Shown here one piece after another: positions 1 through 5,326 of a DNA stretch of 5,326 bases. The notes under the pieces are model-generated. The model was not told where the DNA came from, did not search any database, and saw nothing but the letters and a program-made list of their open reading frames with translations. The first letter of the stretch is position 1. The number at the start of each line of letters is the position of its first letter. Both the position numbers and the translations under genes were made by a program. The DNA comes from Pseudomonadota bacterium (GTDB taxonomy: Bacteria > Pseudomonadota > Alphaproteobacteria > Rhizobiales > Rhizobiaceae), in assembly GCA_023393575.1 (NCBI GenBank), contig JAEWKX010000043.1:1-5326 (forward strand), given 5' to 3'.

Positions 1-1
1 T

Positions 2-259
2 GTCGGTAGCGTGGTCGGCATCACGATCGACGATACAGGCCCGGGCATGCCCCGCAAGGCCCGTGAGAACCTTTTCGCCGCCTTCCGCGGCTCCGCTCGC
101 TCCGGTGGCACGGGGCTCGGCCTCGCCATCGCCCGCGAGCTGGTGCTGGCCCATGGCGGCACCATCGCCTTGGTCGAAAAACCAGGTCCGGGCACCCAGT
201 TCAGGATCGAAATCCCCGATCGGCCGGTCGCGCTCGATGACTATCGCGTGCGCGCCTGA
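2..259 (+). CDS. Sensor histidine kinase, C-terminal fragment (HATPase_c domain)
   Basis: This is the last 85 codons of a gene that begins left of the window; the frame is open from the first complete codon to a TGA at 257-259. The encoded piece is the end of a GHKL-type ATP-binding domain. The G1 box reads DTGPGMP, an F-box-like LFAAFRGS follows, and the glycine-rich G2 box is GGTGLGLAIARELVLAHGG, followed by the usual final strands (GTQFRIEIPD). In the family this domain binds ATP and phosphorylates a histidine in the preceding dimerisation domain, which then donates phosphate to a response regulator. The sensor input, the phospho-accepting histidine and any membrane segments are outside the window, so the signal cannot be named. 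The ending is ordinary for a class I-like kinase and shows no receiver domain. No intrinsic terminator is evident between the stop and the tRNA. Confidence 0.9.
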   Translation, partial: VGSVVGITIDDTGPGMPRKARENLFAAFRGSARSGGTGLGLAIARELVLAHGGTIALVEKPGPGTQFRIEIPDRPVALDDYRVRA

Positions 260-329
260 TGAAATGCGAGCAAAACGGGCCGCTTGGAGGTGCCCAGTGG
301 TAAAAGTTGGATCTGGCGGGGAAAATCGC

Positions 330-356
330 TTGCAATCGGCAAGAGGACGATTTAGA
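330..356 (+). promoter_or_regulatory. Weak candidate promoter for the tRNA-Arg gene
   Basis: TTGCAA at 330-335 resembles a -35 box. A T-rich TTTAGA at 351-356 could serve as a -10 with a short 15-base spacer, placing a start around 30 bases before the mature tRNA 5' end. The match is poor and rests only on position and motif resemblance. The rest of 260-394 holds no gene and no clear terminator that I can see. Confidence 0.2.
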
Positions 357-394
357 GGATCGCCCACGCAAGCGGCACCGCCGTTTCGCAATAC

Positions 395-471
395 GCACCC
401 GTAGCTCAGCTGGATAGAGCACCAGACTACGAATCTGGGGGTCAGGAGTTCGAATCTCTTCGGGTGCGCCA
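395..471 (+). tRNA. tRNA-Arg (anticodon ACG)
   Basis: A complete cloverleaf can be drawn by hand. The acceptor stem pairs GCACCCG (395-401) with CGGGTGC (461-467), followed by discriminator G468 and an encoded CCA (469-471). The D stem is GCTC/GAGC (404-407, 417-420). The anticodon stem is CCAGA/TCTGG (422-426, 434-438) around loop CTACGAA, with anticodon ACG at 429-431. The variable loop is 439-443. The T stem (444-448, 456-460, with one G-T pair) carries loop TTCGAAT. ACG is the anticodon whose A34 is normally converted to inosine by TadA, so it reads CGU, CGC and CGA arginine codons. It lies alone, between the kinase gene and the SDR operon. Confidence 0.98.
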
Positions 472-499
472 TTTCCCCTCTTCCATTCCGGATAACTCC

Positions 500-582
500 T
501 TCGAACAACGGCATCATGCCGTAGGCAAGCTGCCTGTGCTGCTGCTATAGCAACTGCAGGATCTGCGATCGAACCGTTCGAG
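500..582 (+). promoter_or_regulatory. Palindrome-rich control region upstream of the SDR/racemase pair
   Basis: Several perfect inverted repeats crowd the gap before the SDR gene: ACGGCAT-C-ATGCCGT (508-522), AGGCA-AGC-TGCCT (523-535), TGCTATAGCA (543-552), and TCGAAC-C-GTTCGA (569-581). TTCGAA (500-505), CTGCAG (554-559) and CGATCG (566-571) add shorter ones. The TATAGC inside 543-552 (546-551) could be a -10 element, but no convincing -35 lies at the right distance, as can happen at activated promoters. Palindromes with a one-base centre resemble operators of dimeric regulators such as the GntR family, which often control amino-acid catabolic genes. That assignment is inference, because no regulator gene is in the window. 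RNA hairpins are an alternative reading. Confidence 0.35.
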
Positions 583-590
583 GAGGCATC

Positions 591-1304
591 ATGATCGATG
601 AAACGGAAAGGCCAGTGGCGTTGATCACCGGCGGCGGACGCGGCATGGGGGCGGCCATTGCTCGTGAACTGCACGGGCAGGGCTACAGGCTTGCGCTGAT
701 GTCGCCCTCCGACTGCTGCGAGGCCCTGGCGGCCGAACTCGGAGGCATGGCATTCCGGGGCGTTGCCGAGGAGGCGAAGGATATCCAGGGCATCTTCGAC
801 ACCGCGATGACCGCCTATGGGCGCATCGATGCCGTCGTCAATCATACCGGGCATCCGCCGAAAGGCGATCTCCTAGACATATCCGACGAGCAGTGGACCC
901 TGGGCTCCGACATGATGGTGCTCAGCCTGGTGCGAATGGCGCGGCTGGTCACGCCGGTGATGCTCAGGCAGGGGAAGGGAGCCTTCGTCAACATCACCAC
1001 CTTCGCGGCCTATGAGCCGTCACTCGTGTTCCCCGTCTCCTGTACCTACCGTGCGGCCGCCGGCGCGTTCACCAAGCTCTACTCCGATCGCTATGCCGCG
1101 AGCGGCATCCGGATGAACTGCATCCTGCCGGGCTATATCGACAGCCTGAACCACAAACCCGAGACGGCGGAGAAAATCCCGATGAAGCGCGTGGGCCTGG
1201 TCGAGGAGATCGCCAAGACTGCGGCGTTCCTCCTTTCGGACGGCGCGGGCTATATCACCGGCCAGAACATTCGCGTCGACGGCGGTGTGACCCGTCACGT
1301 CTGA
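591..1304 (+). CDS. SDR-family oxidoreductase homologue with substituted catalytic residues
   Basis: The 237-residue protein has the length and Rossmann fold of classical short-chain dehydrogenases, cytosolic with no signal peptide. The dinucleotide-binding motif TGGGRGMG spans residues 13-20, the NNAG motif appears as NHTG (84-87), and the C-terminus has the family ending GYITGQNIRVDGG (220-232). Aligned without gaps to E. coli FabG around the active site, Ser138 becomes Thr137, Tyr151 becomes Ser150 and Lys155 becomes Arg154. The helix-4 Asn falls on Met109 or Val110. The usual YxxxK is therefore SxxxR (SCTYR), with Tyr153 close by. I recall rhizobial and Burkholderia SDRs with a similar block, so this looks like a subfamily rather than a decayed gene. 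The ATG at 591 has an excellent GAGGAGG (580-586) upstream. The stop lies 12 bases before the racemase gene, so the two are probably one operon. Substrate unknown; an imine or keto intermediate of the racemase pathway is a guess. Coenzyme choice cannot be read safely. Confidence 0.9.
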   Translation: MIDETERPVALITGGGRGMGAAIARELHGQGYRLALMSPSDCCEALAAELGGMAFRGVAEEAKDIQGIFDTAMTAYGRIDAVVNHTGHPPKGDLLDISDEQWTLGSDMMVLSLVRMARLVTPVMLRQGKGAFVNITTFAAYEPSLVFPVSCTYRAAAGAFTKLYSDRYAASGIRMNCILPGYIDSLNHKPETAEKIPMKRVGLVEEIAKTAAFLLSDGAGYITGQNIRVDGGVTRHV

Positions 1305-1316
1305 TCGGAGGAAACC

Positions 1317-2354
1317 ATGCGTTGGAAGCGGACGATCCAGTTGCTGGATGTGCATTGCGAAGGCGAGATCGGCCGCGTCGCAATCGGCGGCGTGCCCAAG
1401 ATACCGGGCGAGACGGTTGCCGATCAGCTGCGCTGGCTGAACAGCGATCCGAAGGGGCATGAACTGCGGCGCTTCCTGTGCCTCGAGCCGCGCGGGGCTC
1501 CGATCGGCTCCGTCAATCTCCTCCTGCCGGCCCGTCATCCCGATGCGGATGCGGCCTTCATCATCCTGCAGCCGGACCAGGCGCATGCGAGCTCAGGGTC
1601 CAACTCCATCTGCGTCACGACTGCGCTTCTGGAGGCCGGGATTGTCGAAATGCGGGAACCGGAAACAGTCGTCACACTGGAGACGGCGGCCGGCTTGGTA
1701 AAGGCCACCGCAACCTGCCGTGACGGTCGCTGCGAAAAAGTCCGACTTACCATGGTGCCGTCATTCGTCGACCGGCTGGATGTGGAACTCGATACGCCGC
1801 ATTGGGGCAGGATCTCGCTCGATCTCTGCTATGGCGGCATCTTCTACGCGCTGGTCGATGTCCGTCAGGTGAACCTGACGATCGAGAAGGCGAATGCGGC
1901 GGCGCTGGTGCAGGCCGGAATGGTCCTCAAGAACCTTATCAACGAGACCATTCCCGTCGTGCATCCGGAAATCCCGGCGATCTCCGGCGTCGCCTACGTG
2001 ATGTTCCGCGATATCGATGAGGACGGAGCGGTGCGGACCTGTACGACCATGTGGCCCGGCCGTGCCGACCGTTCTCCCTGCGGCACCGGCAATTCTGCCA
2101 ACCTCGCTGCCCTTCATGCGCGTGGGAAGGCGAAGGTCGGAGACCTGCTGCGGTCGCGTTCCATCATCGGCTCGGAATTCGAGGTTGGCTTGGCGGCTGA
2201 GACGCAGGTTGCCGGGCGGCCGGCGATCGTGCCGACCATCACCGGCCGCGGCTTCACCTTCGGCCTTACCCAGGTGGCACTCGATCCGTTCGATCCGCTG
2301 GCGGAAGGCTTTGCGATGACCGATGTATGGGGACCATCCGCCGGCAGCATCTGA
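1317..2354 (+). CDS. Proline racemase / hydroxyproline 2-epimerase family protein (Ser/Cys active site)
   Basis: The 345-residue cytosolic protein belongs to the cofactor-independent proline racemase family (Pfam Pro_racemase). Members move the C-alpha proton of proline or 4-hydroxyproline using two opposed thiols, or dehydrate trans-3-hydroxy-L-proline. Family features seen are the N-terminal DVHCEGEIGRV (11-21), EPRGA (57-61), the first active-site loop SSGSNSI (92-98), and the second loop DRSPCGTGNSA (251-261). In proline racemase the first loop is MCGHG with a catalytic Cys. Here that position is Ser93, while the second base Cys255 is kept. Known dehydratases instead keep the first Cys and have Thr at the second position, so this Ser/Cys pair fits neither textbook case. 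Ser/Cys members are, as I recall, a recognised branch in proteobacteria. An epimerase or racemase acting on hydroxyproline or a relative is the best guess. The ATG at 1317 follows GGAGGA (1307-1312). The gene trails the SDR by 12 bases and meets the Sel1 gene tail to tail. Confidence 0.93.
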   Translation: MRWKRTIQLLDVHCEGEIGRVAIGGVPKIPGETVADQLRWLNSDPKGHELRRFLCLEPRGAPIGSVNLLLPARHPDADAAFIILQPDQAHASSGSNSICVTTALLEAGIVEMREPETVVTLETAAGLVKATATCRDGRCEKVRLTMVPSFVDRLDVELDTPHWGRISLDLCYGGIFYALVDVRQVNLTIEKANAAALVQAGMVLKNLINETIPVVHPEIPAISGVAYVMFRDIDEDGAVRTCTTMWPGRADRSPCGTGNSANLAALHARGKAKVGDLLRSRSIIGSEFEVGLAAETQVAGRPAIVPTITGRGFTFGLTQVALDPFDPLAEGFAMTDVWGPSAGSI

Positions 2355-2358
2355 GAGG

Positions 2359-3276
2359 TCAGATCTCCTTGGCGAGGATGGCAGGGGTTTCCATGTCGCC
2401 TTCCTTGAGGACGAGCGTGGTCATGCCCCCCTCGAGGCCACTGACCATCGGAGGGTGTGGCTCGCCAGACTCGTGCAGTTCCAGGAGCTTGTTGGCGGCG
2501 AACTCGTCGCCCAACTGGGCAGCCCTGGCGTAAGCCTCGACCGCCTGTTCCAGGTCGGGAGTGATCCCTTCGCCGGTCTCGAGCATGATGCCGAGGTTCA
2601 CCATCGCATCGACATTGCCGCGGGCTGCGGCGAGATCGTACCAGGCGATGGCGGTTTCGTCATCGGCCGGAACGAGCGTGCCCTCGGCGTGGATCACGGC
2701 GATATTGAACGCGGCGGTATCGTCGCCCGCGATTGCAGCTTTTTCGAACCAGTAAAGCGCCTTTCCGGCATCTGCACGGGTACCGAGCCCGTCACGATAA
2801 GCGACTCCGAGGTTGTAGGCGGCGAGCACGTTTCCCCCGTGTGCCGCTTCGTCATACATGCGGAACTCCCGCTCGTGGTCGCCAAGGCGACCCAGGATCA
2901 TGCCGAAGTTTACCTTCGCTGCCGGATAATCCGCCTGCGCCGCCGCCTCGAAGGCGGTCATCGCCTGGTCCATCTCCTCGACCTTGTTCAGGGCGCGGCC
3001 GAGCTGGTAGGCAAATCGTGGATTGCCTGTGGTTTCGAAGGCGATCCGGCACGAATCGATGGCCGCGTTGTCGATCGCTCCCGTCTCGACTGCGCTATAG
3101 GTCTGGTTGCGCTGATTGTCGTAGGGGCTGCCGGCGAGGCGGTCGCACTCGTTCTGTACGGCAAAAGAGACTGCGGGCTCCTGCGCGCCAGGAGAGACCG
3201 TCAGTGCCAGCAGTGCGGCTGCGGTTCCTGTGGCAAGTGCAAAACCCCTGTTGACTTTCGAGGTCGGGGATTTCAT
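2359..3276 (-). CDS. Exported Sel1-like repeat (TPR-type) protein
   Basis: The 305-residue protein starts with a likely Sec signal peptide: basic residues Lys2, Lys7 and Arg10, a hydrophobic Ala/Leu stretch at 11-27, and a probable cut near Gly30-Ala31. The mature N-terminal region has two cysteines (44 and 76) and the block YQLGRAL (90-96), an arrangement I associate with alphaproteobacterial Sel1 proteins. At least three good Sel1 repeats follow at 152-185, 188-221 and 224-257, each with an AAxNLG-like start and an A-xx-WY/WF-xxAA centre. A degenerate one precedes them at 119-149. Sel1 repeats form alpha-alpha superhelices that bind other proteins. Envelope or stress-signalling scaffolds are the usual context, but no partner is identifiable here. 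The start at 3276 has GGAG about seven bases upstream (plus-strand 3283-3286). It is transcribed divergently from pyrC and converges on the racemase gene, with four bases between the stops. Enzymatic activity is not expected. Confidence 0.88.
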   Translation of the reverse strand: MKSPTSKVNRGFALATGTAAALLALTVSPGAQEPAVSFAVQNECDRLAGSPYDNQRNQTYSAVETGAIDNAAIDSCRIAFETTGNPRFAYQLGRALNKVEEMDQAMTAFEAAAQADYPAAKVNFGMILGRLGDHEREFRMYDEAAHGGNVLAAYNLGVAYRDGLGTRADAGKALYWFEKAAIAGDDTAAFNIAVIHAEGTLVPADDETAIAWYDLAAARGNVDAMVNLGIMLETGEGITPDLEQAVEAYARAAQLGDEFAANKLLELHESGEPHPPMVSGLEGGMTTLVLKEGDMETPAILAKEI

Positions 3277-3312
3277 TGTGCGCTCCGATTCATTTCTTCT
3301 TCATTTTGCTTA

Positions 3313-3357
3313 ACGAACGTCCGAGTTCGTGAGCGGTTCCTTGCATTCGAGGAACCG
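3313..3357. repeat. Two adjacent hairpins in the sel1-pyrC intergenic region
   Basis: ACGAAC (3313-3318) pairs with GTTCGT (3325-3330) across a six-base loop. CGGTTCCT (3334-3341) pairs with AGGAACCG (3350-3357) across an eight-base loop. Neither is followed by a T-run on either strand, so they do not look like intrinsic terminators. They lie 37-81 bases upstream of the Sel1 start and 140 or more before pyrC, where operators or leader structures for the Sel1 gene would be expected. Function is inferred from position only. Confidence 0.4.
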
Positions 3358-3436
3358 GAGCCTTTCACCCGTTATTCCTGCTTCACCATTTCGCGAGCGC
3401 GGCGCCTGCCTGGCGGTGTTTCGGGCGCAGGCGGCG

Positions 3437-3464
3437 TTGTTTATCCGGGGTTTTTGATGCTAAT
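3437..3464 (+). promoter_or_regulatory. Candidate pyrC promoter
   Basis: TTGTTT (3437-3442) and GCTAAT (3459-3464), separated by 16 bases, resemble -35 and -10 boxes. A start near 3471 would leave a leader of about 26 bases before the pyrC ATG. A small inverted repeat, ATGCG-GAT-CGCAT (3463-3475), overlaps the presumed start point. Only three and four of six consensus positions match, so this is a weak call supported mainly by location. Confidence 0.3.
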
Positions 3465-3496
3465 GCGGATCGCATCCACGACCGCGAGGCTCCCTC

Positions 3497-4537
3497 ATGA
3501 AGACGCTCACCATCCGCCGCCCCGATGACTGGCACCTGCACCTGCGGGACGGCGCCGTTCTCGAGGGCGTGGTCGGCGATACCAGCCGCCATTTCGCGCG
3601 CGCCATCATCATGCCGAACCTGGTGCCGCCTGTCGTGAGCACCGCGGATGCGGCCGCCTACAGGCAGCGCATCCTGGCGGCGGTACCGAAAGGGGATCGC
3701 TTCGAGCCGCTGATGACGCTCTACCTGACGGAAGGAACCAATCCCGAGGATGTGGCGGCCGGAAAGGAAAGCGGCCGGATCACGGCCGTGAAGCTCTATC
3801 CGGCCGGTGCCACGACCAATTCGAACAGCGGAGTCCGCAACATCGAGAAGGCGATGCCGGTTCTGGAACGGATGGCGCAAATCGGCCTGCCCCTCTGCGT
3901 GCATGGCGAGGTAACGACCCCCGAGGTCGACATCTTCGATCGTGAGGCCGTGTTCATCGAAACCGTGCTCGATCCGCTGCGCAAGCGCCTGCCCGAGTTG
4001 AAGGTGACCATGGAGCACGTCACCACCAGGGATGGCGTCGACTATATCAAGGAGGCATCCGCCAACCTCGCCGGCACCATCACGACCCACCACCTCATCA
4101 TCAACCGCAACGCGATCCTGGTCGGCGGTATCCGTCCGCATTACTATTGCCTGCCGGTCGCAAAGCGGGAGCATCACCGGCAGGCGCTGCGCGCGGCGGC
4201 GACGTCCGGCGACCCGCGCTTCTTCCTCGGAACGGATTCAGCACCGCATGTCGATCCGCTGAAGGAATGCGCCTGCGGCTGTGCGGGGATCTATACGGCA
4301 CCGAACACCATGAGCTGTCTCGGTCATGTCTTCGAAGAGGAGAATGCCCTCGGCCGGCTCGAGGCGTTCACCTCCCTCAACGGCCCTGCATGGTACGGAC
4401 TTCCGCCGAACGCGGAGACGATGACGCTGGTCCGGCGGGATGAGCCGCTTGAGTTCCCGAAGAAACGCGAGACGGACGCGGGAGCGATCACCGTCTTCGA
4501 TCCGATGTTCCCGCTTCACTGGGACGTTGAGGGCTAG
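3497..4537 (+). CDS. pyrC: Dihydroorotase, E. coli-type (class II)
   Basis: This 346-residue zinc enzyme closes N-carbamoyl-L-aspartate to L-dihydroorotate, the third step of de novo pyrimidine synthesis, in the cytosol. It is collinear with E. coli PyrC (348 residues) over its whole length. Metal-site residues all fall where expected: His13 and His15 in DWHLHLRD, Lys99 in [12 protein letters not shown] (the lysine carbamylated in the family), His136 in CVHGEV, His174 in EHVTT, and Asp247 in [17 protein letters not shown] and NGPAWYGLP near the C-terminus are further family signatures. The ATG at 3497 has GAGG at 3486-3489, seven bases upstream, and gives the expected N-terminus [11 protein letters not shown]. 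The gene is divergent from the Sel1 gene and is followed 89 bases later by pyrE on the same strand, so co-transcription is plausible. No truncation or missing residue is seen, so it should be active. Confidence 0.98.
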   Translation: MKTLTIRRPDDWHLHLRDGAVLEGVVGDTSRHFARAIIMPNLVPPVVSTADAAAYRQRILAAVPKGDRFEPLMTLYLTEGTNPEDVAAGKESGRITAVKLYPAGATTNSNSGVRNIEKAMPVLERMAQIGLPLCVHGEVTTPEVDIFDREAVFIETVLDPLRKRLPELKVTMEHVTTRDGVDYIKEASANLAGTITTHHLIINRNAILVGGIRPHYYCLPVAKREHHRQALRAAATSGDPRFFLGTDSAPHVDPLKECACGCAGIYTAPNTMSCLGHVFEEENALGRLEAFTSLNGPAWYGLPPNAETMTLVRRDEPLEFPKKRETDAGAITVFDPMFPLHWDVEG

Positions 4538-4557
4538 GGAGAGGACCTGCCCGCGAG

Positions 4558-4621
4558 GCGCCATCTGGCGCATGGCGCGGCATGCTGCTATGGCGCTCCG
4601 CAAGAGCGACACGAAGGAGCG
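4558..4621 (+). promoter_or_regulatory. Possible pyrE leader with alternative hairpins
   Basis: GCGCCAT (4558-4564) is perfectly complementary to two copies of ATGGCGC, at 4572-4578 and 4590-4596. Separately, CGCTCC (4594-4599) can pair with GGAGCG (4616-4621), which contains most of the pyrE ribosome binding site AAGGAG (4614-4619). Pairing of 4558-4564 with the distal copy would use bases 4594-4596 and so break the site-covering hairpin. Pairing with the near copy would allow it. No T-run follows, so this would be translational rather than terminator-based control. Short GC-rich complementarities arise easily by chance in such a genome. Confidence 0.3.
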
Positions 4622-4626
4622 GCAGC

Positions 4627-5322
4627 ATGATCCACACCACCTTTCCCGACCGCGGCGTCATGGCGGAGCTGATGGCGAAGATGCTGTGGGAGATCGGTGC
4701 CGTGCACTTCAGCGCCGACAAGCCCTACAAGCTGTCCTCCGGCATGATGAGCCCCGTCTATATCGACTGCCGCAAGCTCATCTCATATCCCCGCATCCGC
4801 TCCGCCATCATGGATTTTGCCGCGGCGACGGTCATGCGTGACGCGGGCTTCGAGAAATTCGACTGCGTGGCGGGTGGCGAGACGGCGGGCATTCCGTTTG
4901 CAGCCTTCCTCGCAGAGCGGCTGGGACTTCCTATGATCTATGTCCGCAAGGCGCCGAAGGGCCACGGTCGCAATGCCCAGATCGAAGGTCATATGCCGGA
5001 AGGCGCCCGTGTCCTGGTGATCGAGGACCTGACCACCGCGGGCGGCAGCATGTTCAAGTTCATCGATGCCATCCGCGCCGCCGGAGGCATGGTCGACCAC
5101 GGCATCGCGCTCTTCTTCTACGGCATCTTCCCGGAAGCCGAGGTCCGCTTTGACAACGGCAAGGTGCAGCTTCACCACATTGCCACCTGGCGCAACGTGC
5201 TCGCCGTCGCCCGGACGGAGAAGCTGTTCGGCGACAGGACGCTGGCGGAAGTGGAGGCTTTCCTGGATGCTCCTCTCGCCTGGTCGGGCCGCAACGGCGG
5301 CGTGAGTGAGCTTTCGCTCTAG
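4627..5322 (+). CDS. pyrE: Orotate phosphoribosyltransferase
   Basis: The enzyme joins orotate to PRPP to give OMP and pyrophosphate, the fifth step of de novo pyrimidine synthesis, in the cytosol as a dimer. The ATG at 4627 is chosen over an in-frame ATG at 4582. It has AAGGAG (4614-4619) seven bases upstream, and it gives the 231-residue form starting MIHTTFPDR that I recall from rhizobial PyrE. Type I phosphoribosyltransferase features are present: the PRPP-binding motif [13 protein letters not shown] at residues 129-141, with the acidic pair Glu133-Asp134, and the flexible catalytic loop [14 protein letters not shown] from residue 105, with Lys108 and Lys111. [17 protein letters not shown] near the N-terminus fits the orotate side. 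The C-terminus [13 protein letters not shown] is a complete family ending, and the stop lies at 5320-5322. It follows pyrC by 89 bases, probably in the same transcript, with a possible leader structure in the gap. Confidence 0.97.
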   Translation: MIHTTFPDRGVMAELMAKMLWEIGAVHFSADKPYKLSSGMMSPVYIDCRKLISYPRIRSAIMDFAAATVMRDAGFEKFDCVAGGETAGIPFAAFLAERLGLPMIYVRKAPKGHGRNAQIEGHMPEGARVLVIEDLTTAGGSMFKFIDAIRAAGGMVDHGIALFFYGIFPEAEVRFDNGKVQLHHIATWRNVLAVARTEKLFGDRTLAEVEAFLDAPLAWSGRNGGVSELSL

Positions 5323-5326
5323 CCAA

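Noticed and set aside
277..295. GGGC...GCCC as a terminator after the kinase gene
   Set aside because: The stem is only four base pairs with an eleven-base loop and is not followed by a T-run.
201..854. Minus-strand open frame of 217 codons containing EEIRTPDPQIRSLVLYPAEL
   Set aside because: This peptide is the antisense translation of the tRNA-Arg gene, a well-known source of spurious proteins. The rest overlaps the SDR gene and palindromes antisense and has no good start signal.
1020..1586. Minus-strand open frame of 188 codons across the SDR/racemase junction
   Set aside because: It is antisense to two well-supported genes and has no family resemblance.
3420..3432. TTCGGGCGCAGGC as a possible partial copy of the tRNA-Arg 3' end (attachment site)
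   Set aside because: Only a few bases agree with TTCGGGTGCGCCA and there is no integrase, so it is not a credible attachment repeat.
3403..3433. CGCCTGC/GCAGGCG inverted repeat with a 17-base loop before pyrC
   Set aside because: The loop is long, the arms are pure GC-rich sequence, and no T-run follows. It is easily due to chance in this composition.
2323..3528. Plus-strand open frame of 401 codons opposite the Sel1 gene
   Set aside because: It is a mirror frame of a GC-rich coding region. It overlaps the racemase end, the whole Sel1 gene and the pyrC start, and shows no recognisable domain.
3383..4177. Minus-strand open frame of 264 codons opposite pyrC
   Set aside because: It is antisense to a clearly genuine pyrC and has a low-complexity, His/Arg/Asp-rich composition typical of shadow frames.
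4582..4626. Longer pyrE start at the ATG at 4582
   Set aside because: The 15 extra residues are Arg-rich, do not match the family N-terminus as I know it, and the strong AAGGAG serves the ATG at 4627.

Overview
The window is compact, GC-rich bacterial chromosome that reads as an alphaproteobacterium of the order Rhizobiales, most likely Rhizobiaceae. I base this on remembered similarity of the whole-length PyrE, the E. coli-type PyrC, the proline-racemase-family protein and the Sel1-repeat protein to rhizobial sequences. Genus cannot be fixed by eye. No transposase, integrase, CRISPR array or phage gene is visible.

Layout from left to right. (1) Bases 2-259 are the C-terminal end of a sensor histidine kinase (ATP-binding N/G1/G2 part) whose start lies outside the window. 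(2) Bases 395-471 are a complete tRNA-Arg(ACG) with encoded CCA. (3) Bases 472-590 are non-coding and unusually rich in short perfect palindromes. They form the probable control region of a two-gene unit: a short-chain dehydrogenase/reductase (SDR) homologue (591-1304), followed 12 bases later by a proline racemase / hydroxyproline epimerase family enzyme (1317-2354). (4) A secreted or periplasmic Sel1-repeat protein (3276-2359, minus strand) converges on the racemase gene with only four bases between the stop codons. (5) A divergent intergenic region of 220 bases (3277-3496) carries two back-to-back hairpins and a candidate pyrC promoter. (6) pyrC (3497-4537) and pyrE (4627-5322) encode dihydroorotase and orotate phosphoribosyltransferase, two steps of de novo pyrimidine synthesis. 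The 89-base gap between them can fold into alternative hairpins, one of which would cover the pyrE ribosome binding site.

How the genes work together. PyrC makes dihydroorotate and PyrE converts orotate to OMP; the intervening oxidation (PyrD) is not in this window. The SDR/racemase pair is probably co-transcribed and likely serves catabolism or stereochemical conversion of proline or hydroxyproline, or of a related imino acid. The racemase has Ser/Cys instead of the usual Cys/Cys pair. The SDR has replacements at all four classical catalytic positions, so the exact chemistry of both is open. The histidine kinase fragment, the tRNA and the Sel1 protein have no evident functional tie to either pair.

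The most interesting points are the SDR with a rewritten active site, its pairing with a Ser/Cys racemase, the palindrome cluster upstream of them, and the possible translational switch in front of pyrE.
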